Positions 53,431 to 64,000 of a stretch of 64,000 nucleotides of DNA are shown piece after piece. How positions within the stretch are numbered: the stretch's first letter is position 1; each line of letters begins with the position of its first letter. The translations under genes were made by a program, and so were the position numbers. The notes under the pieces were generated by a model. It was not told where the DNA came from. It saw nothing but the letters and a program-made list of their open reading frames with translations, and made no database searches. Source of the DNA: Cheilinus undulatus (lineage: Eukaryota > Chordata > Actinopteri > Labriformes > Labridae); the NCBI RefSeq assembly GCF_018320785.1, contig NC_054876.1, positions 20,234,212 to 20,298,211 on the forward strand, given 5' to 3'.

Positions 53431-54640
53431 CATGTCTATATACTTCCTGGTCTGTCTGTCTGACCTTGTGTCCCGGTTTAGTTCTTATCTTTTGAACAGG
53501 CAGTTCTATGTCAGCCTCGGTTCTTATGTGTCGCAGCCTCACGATTTTATGGTATCCCACATGGAAGCATTTTGGACCTATTTTATTCTCATTTTACATG
53601 CTCCCACATGGAAATATCATCACACAACATATCAACAATCATTTATATGCAGATGACACCCAGTTATATCTTTCTGTTTCCCCTGATGACCTCACTTCTT
53701 TGCATTCTCTCACTGCCTGCCTCACTGACATTAATGTATGGATGAGCAAGAACCTTTTAAAACTAAATGACAACAAAACTGAAATTCTTTTAATTGGACC
53801 CAAAGCAAAATGAGAGCAAATACAAGCACAGCTCAGAGGTTTTAATAGTGACATTCAATCTGGTGTCACAAACTTGGGAGTGGTTTGAGATCCAGATTTA
53901 ATAAGTCATAAGTACATCTTTTTTCCATCTAAGAAACATTGCCAAAGTAAGACCTTTTTTAACACAAAAAAGATGCTGAAATTTTAATCCATGCTCTTAT
54001 TATCAACTGTTTAGGTTATTGTAACATACAGTAAAAAAAAAACTGCAGCTCATTCAGAATTCTGCTGCAGGAATTTTATCCAGAAAGAAGAGAGCACATT
54101 ACCCCCTTTTAAAAACTCTGCATTGGCACCCCGTTTCTGCTAGAATTGATTTCAAAGTTCTTTTAATTGTTTTTTAAGCTGTACATAGTGTTGCTCCTCC
54201 ATACATCACAGACCTCCTCTCATTTTATGTCCCTAATAGATCCCTTAGGTCCTCGACTGCTTCACTTTTAAATGTCCCCTGTGTGACCCACACAAGCACC
54301 GGGGAGAGAGCTTTCTGTTTTTATGCCCCAAAACTTTGGAATTTAATCTCCCTGTACATTAGACTAACCAGCTCCATTGATGTTTTTAAAAGAAAACTGA
54401 AAAGAAAACTGAAGACACATCTTTTTGTTTTGGCTTTTACAAGAGGTAATTTTTTACTGTTCTTTTATATTTTTACCTTAGTGTTATCATTTTTTAATCT
54501 ATGGTTTTATATTTTTCTGACTTTTTAGTTTTTTTCTCCGCTTCTGTATTGATTTGATTTCCTCAATTCGTTTTATTCTATTCCTAGCTGTCTTTTGTTC
54601 TTTTTTGTTTTTTTAATTGTCTTTGCTGATTGCAGGCAAG
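53431..54640 (+). pseudogene. L2-type LINE, C-terminal half of the reverse transcriptase, decayed
   Basis: Frames on the plus strand give RQFYVSLGSYVSQP, NNHLYADDTQLYLSVSPDD (Y-A-D-D catalytic box near 53646), WMSKNLLKLNDNKTEILLIG, then NSAAGILSRKKRAHYPLLK, LHWHPVSARIDFKV, APPYITDLLSFYVPNRSLRS and AFCFYAPKLWNL...FKRKLKTHLF. This is the classic order for fish L2/Maui LINEs. The GVPQGS region and others are shifted; there are several stops. 5' truncated, as usual. Confidence 0.9.
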
Positions 54641-57635
54641 TGGAAACCACCTTTTTCCAAAGAATATCCACTCGGTTGTGTTCTTCCAAAACAGAGTTGA
54701 ATGGTTGCTTTCATGTAAGGCCAAAAAGGGAATGCCAATTTAATTTCTGAAATACTTCTCCAAACGATCCAGGTATAAAGCACCATTTAAAACCATAAAT
54801 GTTACAGGGGCTAGAGCAATAGAATGAAAAGAAAGTTTTGTCTGTTTTGTTGTCAGACAGTTAAAAGTGGGTTCAAAGATTGGGCCCTTGACTTTGAGTC
54901 GCTGTGAAACAGCTGAAAATCAAAAACACTCACACTCTAAAAATATCCCTCTACAGCTGAGCAGCTGATGTGTGTACATACATGTAACAATTCCTCACAT
55001 ATCCTTCAAAAATCCTGCTTAAGAACACCTAATCCTCCACTGGGAGCCAAAATAAGCCATGACAGCAAGAAATTCAGAGTGGACACCTCAGACTCCGTTT
55101 ATGTGTTGCCCTCTTACTGTAGAGTCACATGACCCTATCTCATAGTCGCCAGAGGATTTAAAAAGGTTGATGATGTGGGAAGACGAGGTTCATTTGATAC
55201 TGATTTTATTTTTTTAATCCTTCGTGAAGGTTAATGCTTGTCAAACTACTGTTACTGAAGCCCACTCAGAGTGATATTATTTTACCATAAGTCCTTTTAG
55301 TCAGTAGATGTGGGGAGTTTAAGAGCTGTGGGAGTGATGCCTATGAGTAATCCCATCGTGCTCCCACTGTGGTATGTATTTGCAAACCCAAGGCTCGTAC
55401 ACCTGAGCTGCTCCTGTTATACAGCAGACAGAGTTAAGATGGATTAACAGCAGACATTTTAAAACTCATAAAGATGCCAAGGATGCAGAGAGTCAAGGAC
55501 AAATCATACTGCTCATGCTGTTGGTCCTAAATTATGCTCCAAAAAACGTCATGAAAGTAAATATTCACATCCAAAATCACAGGACTTTTTGCAAGCATGT
55601 CATTCACTTGACCCATCCCCCACCCAGGCATCTCTGCCTCCACACAGATCAATAAACAAAGGTCACATAAATTAAGTAGATCTCTTATCTTATTTTGTTT
55701 TTGCACCAGAATGCATAAAGTCTGCCTCCACCAGCTGTGTGCAAAGCCATCGAGGTTGAGAATAGCAGAAGGAATGACTGCATCAAAATTTGAACAACTA
55801 CCTAAGCAAGCAGTCATTTATAATGCAGGGAGGATATAATAATTTGATATGAGCTGGGACGAAACCAACAAAATTCCAGCTGAGAGTGCCCAACGCACCT
55901 CATCTCCACCTTGAACATGTACATTTCAGGGCAGAGCCTTTTTTTCCTGCACAGCTGCTCCTCGTCTCACAGCATTATTAGAGGGGGAAGGTGGAGAGCT
56001 AAAGATTTATATGGACATTTAGGGGTCACACTTTAGAGGCTGAGTGTCAGCAGAGTGAATTGTCTGTTCAGTGCTTTGGCTCGTGCTGAAACACAGCACC
56101 CCCAAGAGGATTCAAGTACAAACTACAGCCAAGAAAACACCTGCTGGTAAACAGATGTCGTTAAGCAGATTTTTCTTTCTCATAATACAGAGCAGATGTT
56201 ATTCATCTCCTTGCTTAGATAGAGGAGCATTTCTAAGGTCAAATGTGACAGTGCTGTATTAGGATTGTTCAAAAGAGAAAGATAAAGAGCATCTGGAGTC
56301 ACAGGGCGACAGTGCAGAGGAGGTTGTGAATAAATAAAGAGTTTAAACACGTTTCCTGCTGTGTCACACTGCTACTTCGTCCTAAGGATCAGGCACCGCT
56401 GGACCTCCTGAGGTCTTAATCTAGACTTTTTTTATTCATCCACATATTTCATCTTTACACCTCCTACAGCTCAACGCTGCTGATGATCTGAGGCTGTGTG
56501 CATAATGTCTGGATAAAAGGGTGAGCCAGCACATTGGCTTAAATTCAAACATGGTTCCTTTATTAATACAACACCGTCTGTGTAGCTTTGAGCTTCAGAC
56601 AGTGTGAAAAATCCTGTCTTCATCATTTGCCCTGACGATCGTTTGCCCACCTTGAAAGGACATGCTATACATGCATAAATTGTTCTGTACAGACGAATCA
56701 TAAATAATAATGCTTCCCTTTAAGCTGGCAGGCTGCTCAGTACGGGGGAGACCCCCTCTTTCAAGGATCTGCAGTACACAATCACTTTACATTTAGTTTG
56801 GAGCTGGCACCCAGCCACAGGAGCCATTACAGAAATATGCAAACATAATGAGGAGCTCGGCCACATGAGGAATACAACCAATGACAGCAATGCATTAGCA
56901 GAGGTCAACAGGAGAAGAGGCATCCTCGGCCTGCTTCCAAAATTAAAGATGTAATGTTTCCTGGAAAAAAGTGGATAAAGCTTCAACAACAAAGTTAACC
57001 ATGAAGATACATGATGAGAAAAAATATTGGCATCATGACATTTCAAGCTGAAGGACTAACCAAGTATCTCTATAACTTTTCCCGATATCAGTGCTTCTGA
57101 AGTGTTTCTGGACACTTTTAATGCCTTTAATTCTGTTCTGTCAATAATTGTGCTTTCATGTGTTTTGTGTTCATTTCCAGATTTTTTTTTATCCTTGTGC
57201 TTAAATATAATGTATAATATATTTTATATATTTCCACCTGTTTTCCCTGCACACCTGCATCTCATGGTTATTAGGCAGGCCTGTATATATACCTTAGTGT
57301 CCTGTTTTTTTTTCTGAATCTGGCTCCCAGTTTGGTTTGGTGTTGTTACAATAACTTAAGATAAAACCATGTGCTTTACTGGTCCCAAACTGGAAAAAAG
57401 TTGTGTAATCAAAGTTATAAATACACAGTAAACAAAAGCCTAAGACTAGAGAAAGACATTATAGACTCTTGTGATTGGTTAAAATAGCACTGATAAAATA
57501 AAGCTAAAATATAAACAATAATATATCTCACATAATAATACTTTGTAGAGATCAGAATGTGCAGTTATTGAGCAATTGAAGCTCCTAAGGAGCTTTTGGC
57601 GCCTCCTGTGGACAAAACCCAACATTAAACTAAGA
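54641..57635. other. Intergenic DNA, no gene seen
   Basis: Mixed-composition spacer with no supported gene, RNA or repeat boundary. Confidence 0.5.
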
Positions 57636-58755
57636 CAGTCTGGCTACATCTCTGACGGCCACTCTCACAGACCATTCATGTGAGACGGCGTCTTTGTCAG
57701 AACAGAATTTCTGTAATTTGCCTGTACATTTTTTCAGATTTAGTTTTTTTTTAATAAATTCAACTTTATTCATAAACAAGTTCTGGCAGTTACATATGTT
57801 AAATAACCACATTGCAAAAATTACAGACTATGCAACATTTCCTAAATAAAACAGGGTAAAGGTCAAAGGTCTAACCTTGAATATGATAATGTATCAACCC
57901 AGAAGTAGATACATGAATCTTGGCTTGCCTTAACCTTGTTAACTTTAGCCAAAGCTATCATAGCAACGCTAGCTACTAATTAACTTCCTACATAAGCTAA
58001 CATATTTAAAGCTACAATAGCTACACAGATAATGTGACTATGCTTTCTGAGGTTAGCTTTAGCAACTTTAGCTACATAGCTACATTATCTACATATGTTA
58101 CTTGCCTAACGGAGCTATGTGAGCTTCAGTGGCTGCATTAGAATATATTCATGGAGGACAAGCTTTTTCCTGTAAGCATACTATTTGCTCAATATAAGGT
58201 CAGGTTTTTAACATTTAACTTTTCGGTATCCTAACCCTTATCTTGACCCTAACTCTAAACAGAAGTTTGATGTTATTTCAGAAGTTTTGGAGTGTATTTC
58301 CTTTCTGACAGAAACAGCGTCTTATGGAGCTGAGGCGTTGTTGGGCATGGCCAAACTAGTGATGGAAAATTAAAGCGCAGCTTGGTTTGGATCGGCACGG
58401 TCTTTGAGAGCGGTCATCAAAGATGTACGGTCTGCAATTAGCCCTCTGCCTTCTATTGTTTTAATGATCTTGTCGTTTAGCTGCATTATTTACATTAACT
58501 ACATAACCTATTCTGGCTGTAGGTTATTTAGTTTGAATGTTATTGTAGAGGATTTTCAAGTAAGCAGACTGTTTGCTTTATTAAATGTTTTGTAATCAGG
58601 TTTTGCAGGTCAGCTTTTTGACTTTTAACTTTTGGTATACTAACCCTTACCTTAATCCTTACCCGAACCCTAAACCAAAGGTTATGTGTGTGTACGTCTA
58701 AGGTGAATGGTCTGTGAAAGTGTCAGTTAAAGAAGGATGGTCTGCAGCCAGACTG
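57636..58755 (+). repeat. AGCTA-core inverted-repeat element, copy D (plus), with repeated right end
   Basis: Starts CAGTCTGGCTACATCTCTG and ends GTCTGCAGCCAGACTG. The inner left end CACAGACCATTCATGTGAGA is matched by the inverse at 58711-58726. AGCTA core 57940-58135; CCCTTATCTTGACCCTAAC at 58235; then a terminus-like CACGGTCTTTGAGAGCGGTC at 58397, followed by a second right-end block (58460-58755) repeating TTTAACTTTTGGTATACTAAC. It looks like one full unit plus a tandem or nested right end. Confidence 0.65.
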
Positions 58756-58759
58756 TTTT

Positions 58760-58850
58760 GGACTAATCTGCAGATTCGGTCCAACTGGGACTTGAACCAA
58801 CAACTGTTTGGTTCCCAAAAAAGCTGGGTAACAATAGAGTATGTCCAGTC
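58760..58850 (-). repeat. Possible tRNA-derived SINE (minus)
   Basis: GACTTGAAC at 58789-58797 is the inverse of a perfect B box (GTTCAAGTC), and GGGAACCAAACAGTTG lies ahead of it on the minus strand. Directly abuts copy D. No tail was seen. Confidence 0.3.
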
Positions 58851-60860
58851 TCATGTGACAGTGGCCATCATGATTGGTTTATTTCTGGTCTGAAAATGGA
58901 CATTGACATTCCTGATTGGACAATAGTAATAGTGGAACTATCCTCTTCAGGTAACTGCCACTACTGCTGTAGGTTTTTGTTTTTACCATATAAACAATCT
59001 TTGAATGTGTTAGGATGACATGTGCTTCTCAACAAAAACCAATTTACCAGACAAACGTTTGATCCAATGATTTGACAGATGAAAATCATCAGGAGGTTTT
59101 AATGTCCTTCTGAGGGAAACATGAACATGTGAACTAAATTTCAAGGCAGCCAATTCGCAACCACTGAGATTTGTGTCCACAGGATTTTCCCAAAGTGCTA
59201 GATCAGCTGACCATCAGACCGATTGTGTTGTAGAGACATTGTCATCGTTGGAGCCATGCTAACATGGCTAAAAGCTCTGTGAGGGGTTTAAAACTTGCAA
59301 ATCTTTTGTGCTTTGTCACTCTGAGAGATACTGTACATAAATCTGATGTCAGAATGTATTTATCTATATCTTTGTTTTAAAGACAGCCCACTGATTATTT
59401 GTGGCAATCCTGACATCAGAGACCACAGAGACACATTTCATGGAGCATTGCATATTGTTTTGTCTTCCGGACCTAAAATAGGTTTGTAGCACCTGAATTA
59501 TTCAGCTGTAAGGCTGTAAACAACAAAAACCTGCACCACTTCCCTCTCACGGTCCCCCTCGGTGCTCTGTTGTTCTTCACCATCTGTTAAGTTTCTTTCT
59601 GTGTGTAAGAGCTTCAGGTTTTACACCCCGGTGACATCACAGCTCTGTTTCAATTAGCAGCTCTCAGCACTGTCATTAACACCCAGCAGGGCCGACCTGA
59701 AAATAAAAGAGACACGATAAAATGCACTGAGGATGAGGTCAGAGGACAGCAGTGTTTCAGCCAAGTTTGTCCTCTGGTTGAACAAAATAACAGTATCACA
59801 TTAACACAGCCTGCTGAGTGTTGAATATAATGCTGCTTTAAGTTGATACAGAGCACCATAGAAGAAGAAGCAGTGAGAAGATGTCAGAAGCTCTCTGCCC
59901 CCCTGAGCCACCAGATGTTGCTGTAGTGCAGATAAAGTCTGAATATGCTCAGGAACAGGCATTTAAAAAAAGCTGCAAAGCAAGCTGTGTGTATGCATGT
60001 TCCTGCATATGCAACATTTTGGAAATAAAAGTTAAACAAGCCAAATAATTTTAGTCAGATAAACTCAGAGTCAGAGAGAAGGAGCTGGTGTCTCTGTAGT
60101 GGAAGAAATTTTCCACAGTGAGAAAAAATAAGAATGGATGTGCTTCTTTTCTCACTCTAACCTCAGCTGCATGTGGAATTTCTCATCTGTGTGTTTTTCA
60201 CCATTTACATGATCACTGTGCAGTTTTTCCCATGTTGCCCTGGTACACACACCTATCTGTCATCTGGATTTACATGGACACTCATCCTAGTATCACATTT
60301 CTAAATCCACATCCCAACGGGTCAACAAGTTCAGTCAGTTCTCACTACAGTGAGCTCTCACAAGAAGTAGATTAATCAAATTAAGTCAATAACTGCTATT
60401 AAATGTGTGGATTATTATTGTTACAGCTGACTTGATAAATTAAGCATGTCTTGCTGAGTAAGTATGGCTGAAAAATATAGTACGGTGAAATTCAGTAATT
60501 GACACCACAATGTCATGAACAAGAAAAACAAGAAAATAAAGTTTGTTTTATTTACAGATTAAAATGTGAGGTAAGGGTGTGTGTGTGAGGTGATGACTTC
60601 CACTTCATTTGTGGATTTATTATGACTAGTTATAATTAAAAAAAAAAACAAACAAACCAAGAATATGATAATACAAGAAAAAGCCTTTCGGAGATCTCAG
60701 AGACAGATTCAGGATACAGTAGGTGATGAAATGTGTGTGCGTGGAGGGGATTTCTCCAACAATGGGAAACACATCTAAGAAGCCAAAGGCAGATTTATTA
60801 AAAATGAATACCAAACAGACATGATTACATCCCTACTAGTCTAAATGTTACAGGGTTGAT
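58851..60860. other. Intergenic DNA, no gene seen
   Basis: No supported feature. Confidence 0.5.
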
Positions 60861-62050
60861 TTAAATATTTACATGACTACCAATGTAGCTATGTTAGCTT
60901 TGGCTTCCACCTGACAAAGATATCTGCAATATGAACTTAAGCAAAGGTAGCTTATGCTAATGTAACAAAGTTAGCTTTAGAAAATGTAGCATAGGCTGAC
61001 TAGCTAATGTAGCTTCTTTGGCTTTGGCTAAGTAGCTATTTTACACAAACAAGAAATGGGTTTGCAAAACGGTAAAAGGTGTACAGTTACCTAGGTATAT
61101 TACCTTGCTAACATAGCTTGGTTAGTATTAGCCTTAGCCAAGTTAAGGCCAGCTCAGACAACACAATTTTTTTGTAACGTTCACAATGGCACCATTTAAG
61201 ACTATGCAACAAAATTCCCAACAGTTATCGCATGCTGATGCCACAACTGTTCCCGTGACTGTGTGCGAGTTCACAGGTCATCGTGGAGGGTGGGCCAAAG
61301 GCTGTCAACCATTGCTACAACAGAGGTGCTCTATGTGATTGTAGTGGCCTTTTACTCTTAAAAGAAGAAAACAACAAACAAGAAACAATTCTGGAATTAA
61401 TTATGAATAACAATTATGGATGTTTCAAGAGGAGGCCAGTATAGACTGGCTTCTCCTTCAGATAGAACTTGAGGTATGAATTTGATAATGTAAAGAAAAT
61501 AAAATCAAAGATACACATTAGTTCCCTGGAGGGAGAGGAACTAGGGACTCTAGTAAATGATGACAGAAAGATAAGGAGCAAATGCTCCAGTATTGGTAGG
61601 TATCAGGATTCGCGTTGTTGACTTCAGGTCAGGCTGTCAAAATAGACAACAATGACAGAAAAATTCTGACATGCGACATGTTGGATTTAGTGGTGTTCTG
61701 TTGATAATGCTGGAGCAGTCTCAGGGGGAAGTGACGTCATATGAGTATGTGTCGAGGGGTTGCTGTGTGTGTTCCAGGAGAAAATAAACAGAGGCATTTG
61801 TTCCTGGTGCTCCAAGAGTAAAGTCGTGTGTTTTTGTCCATAAATCAGTGAGTTTAAGCCCCTATAACTCGGACGCTACACTAACATAGCTACATTAGCT
61901 ATTTTAGCTATGTAAGCTATGCAGATAACCTAATAAGTAAGCTAATGTAGCTACAGTGACATTAGCCTTAGTTACATAAGCTACGTAGGTAACCTAGCAA
62001 CATTAATGTAGCCCCACTAGCTTCAGCCTCAGCTATGTTTACCAATATCT
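60861..62050. repeat. AGCTA-rich tracts (copy E), split by other DNA
   Basis: AGCTA/GCTAA-rich sequence at 60880-61145 and again at 61878-62045 resembles the cores of copies A-D. The intervening 61150-61877 is different in composition, suggesting a later insertion. Confidence 0.5.
61690..61877 (+). mobile_element. Possible solo LTR end
   Basis: The block includes GTGACGTCATATGAG, AATAAA at about 61788 followed by CAGAGGCATTTGTTCCTGG, and ends ACTCGGACGCTACA directly before the second AGCTA tract. An R-U5-like region with a terminal ...ACA is suggested. The left end and target duplication were not found. Confidence 0.3.
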
Positions 62051-63590
62051 CTGCTTCAGAGAAGAGATTTACTACTAGGCAGGAGATGTGACCTGTTAGT
62101 CGAACTCTGGCCTGTCTTCAAGGGCAAACGTGATAGAAAATGTTGGCATTATGAGAGTGTTGCACCAAAAAAAGTAAAGAAAAAAAAATAAACAACAGCA
62201 TATGTATAGACCATTTTCATTTTTCACATTAGTATGAGCATTGGCTAACATTTTTACAACCAGGAATCAGAAGAGTTTACTGTACCAGACTGGATGAAAC
62301 CATACTGGTTGGCTTATGCATGACTCCCATTGTTCATTATCAGTAAAATGATCAAAAAAACAAAGATAACCTCAAAGGAGCTTTAAAATTATATGTTTAA
62401 AATCAGAAGAGGCGCTGCACTGCATTTCAATGTTGTCCAACAGAGGGCAGCATTATTTTATGTAAAGTTTTGGTTTGTTTAACTTGGATGTTCTAATTCT
62501 TCCATATGTCAAGCTTCCTCTGATTTAATCAACATCTACGCACATATAAGTATTTTCTTCAAGTCACCTTTAATTATCATATAGCAAGACTTACTGAGCT
62601 GAGTTAAACCAGACTCAAACACTCAATCGTCTCAGTTGAGGTAAAGTTAACTCATGGTGAACTTTGAAGCAGCTCATGTGCAGTGAAGAGGAAACACCGC
62701 ACTGCAGCGAAAGCTCTCTCAGGTTGAGATAATCATTAACCCTGTAAAGGTCCTGTTTGAGTATCAGACTAATATCTGGTTCTCCTGTAGCTGAACATAG
62801 CTGATGTGAACTTTTCTTATCCCACCCTCATATTCATGACCCCTGGGGTTCTCACACTGCCAACTCCTCACATTGTTATCACCTCTGATGTCATCCTGAT
62901 ATCTCAAAGCCCTGCCAAGTCCTGACTCGCCTCAGACTGAGGGCCGACGTGGGTTGAAATGTCTCAGAGGGAGTGTCTAGTCACCATGGACACCGCCTGT
63001 ATGTAGCTTCTGAACAAGGGGGCAGCAGTCACTGCTAACATTTACCGTTACTCTAGTGATGTGTCATGACTTGTAGCTTTCAGCTTCCTGTTTGAACAGA
63101 AGGGGGGAGCTTGCATTCTCAAAGCTGCTTCACTTCCTGCTTCAGTTTCACGCACATTTTAAAGACCACAAAACATCACCAGATTGAATAAAGTAATGAA
63201 TAATCTCCCACATGTGCTTCTCTGCTCTCTAATTACTGTGACTCCCTTCCTGTTCTTCAGACTGCGCTGTTCTCTGTGACTGTATCACCCCCTCCCTCCC
63301 TCTTAATCCTGTCTCATTCCTCGGTGGTGGAAGGCAAAAATTTGCAGAATTCCTTTCAGTGACCACACCAAACTACAGTCACATGCCCTCTTTTTCCTTC
63401 CCGTCCTTCTCCTAAATAAGGAATTACTATATGAGAGGGGAAACAGAGAAAGAGCAAAAGTGGGCGGGTTCATAAAGTGAAATAAGAGGACGTGAAGGCG
63501 TATCTCTCTCCCTCTCTCTCTTTCCCCCTATTTCTGTTGAATGTGGTGAAGTCATATATTTCAGACAGGGCTGGTTGCTCTATTGATGTT
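62051..63590. other. Intergenic DNA, possible 5' flank of a rightward gene
   Basis: No coding signal. A pyrimidine run (TCTCTCTCCCTCTCTCTC) lies at 63501-63530. Near 63413 the sequence CTAAATAAGG is one base from a CArG box. Function is speculative. Confidence 0.35.
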
Positions 63591-63599
63591 GGCAGTGTG

Positions 63600-63701
63600 T
63601 TATAGTATCATCTTTAGTTTGTTTTAAGAGTAGAAGAAGAGTGAGGATACAGCAACGCAAGCCCAGACTCACCTGTATTCACCTGAAAGCAACACAACAA
63701 A
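63600..63701 (+). other. Candidate non-coding first exon of a gene beyond the right edge
   Basis: A purine-rich, ATG-free stretch ends CAACACAACAAA directly before GTAAGTTC (donor at 63702). TTATAGTA at about 63600 could serve as a weak TATA. Only the donor and the composition support it. Confidence 0.25.
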
Positions 63702-64000
63702 GTAAGTTCACTTGTCTTCTTATGTTCTTCTGCCTAAATCTCAGTTTCCTGCTTCCTTTCTGACTGGATTTTTTTGTAGCTTTATGTTTGTGGCAGGAAA
63801 CATGAAAAACAAGTGTTAAGTAGTATTTGTACACCCCACCCTTGCTCCCTCACTCTACCTTCTTCCTTTGCACTGTTTGATCATTAAAGGATGTCACACT
63901 GAGTTAATGTTTAGCTCTTTCTGCATGGATAAGATGACTTCTGAATGACCTGCTGGTCTGAACATTCCCCTCTGATGAAATTTCTTATCTTTACCTCCTG

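Overview
This is a vertebrate nuclear window, almost certainly from a teleost (probably percomorph) fish. It has introns with consensus splice sites, a connexin of the fish Cx34.7/Cx35 (mammalian Cx36) type, and the dense mix of Tc1, hAT, L2-like and Rex1-like repeats common in ray-finned fish. Only about 1 kb of the 64 kb is confidently protein-coding; the numerous short open frames elsewhere are noise or transposon remnants.

Layout. (1) 1-2632, minus strand: first coding exon of a Rab6 GTPase (2563-2632) and the start of its first intron, which leaves the window at the left edge. Its promoter and 5'UTR lie in about 2633-3200. (2) 3200-11700: intergenic DNA with a hAT element bearing perfect target-site duplications (TSDs), a copy of a repeat carrying a small helicase-like exon, an AGCTA-rich element and an unassigned open frame of about 150 codons. 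(3) 11700-13548: a purine-rich, G-quadruplex-capable region leading into coding exon 1 (13549-13619) of a neuronal delta connexin (gjd1/gjd2 group), plus strand. (4) 13620-38828: a single 25.2-kb intron in that connexin gene, filled with MITEs and LINE fragments. (5) 38829-39693: connexin exon 2, holding almost all of the protein (311 aa in total), followed by a 3'UTR. (6) 41900-62050: gene-free, repeat-dominated DNA: a Tc1 element split by a hAT insertion, a LINE split by the helicase-exon repeat, a broken hAT transposase, an L2-like LINE and several AGCTA-rich elements. (7) 63600-63701: a weak candidate for a first non-coding exon of a further plus-strand gene.

Rab6 and the connexin are transcribed divergently with about 10.9 kb between their start codons. 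Rab6 acts in Golgi traffic, and the connexin forms electrical synapses; nothing in the sequence links them beyond adjacency. The most unusual content is (a) a family of four copies plus one fragment of a short element, each full copy carrying what looks like a promoter, a start-codon position, a conserved 31-codon open stretch and a splice donor; (b) a 0.7-1.1 kb inverted-repeat element family with an AGCTA-repetitive core and telomere-like CCCTAA runs; and (c) a histidine-rich insert in the cytoplasmic loop of the connexin.
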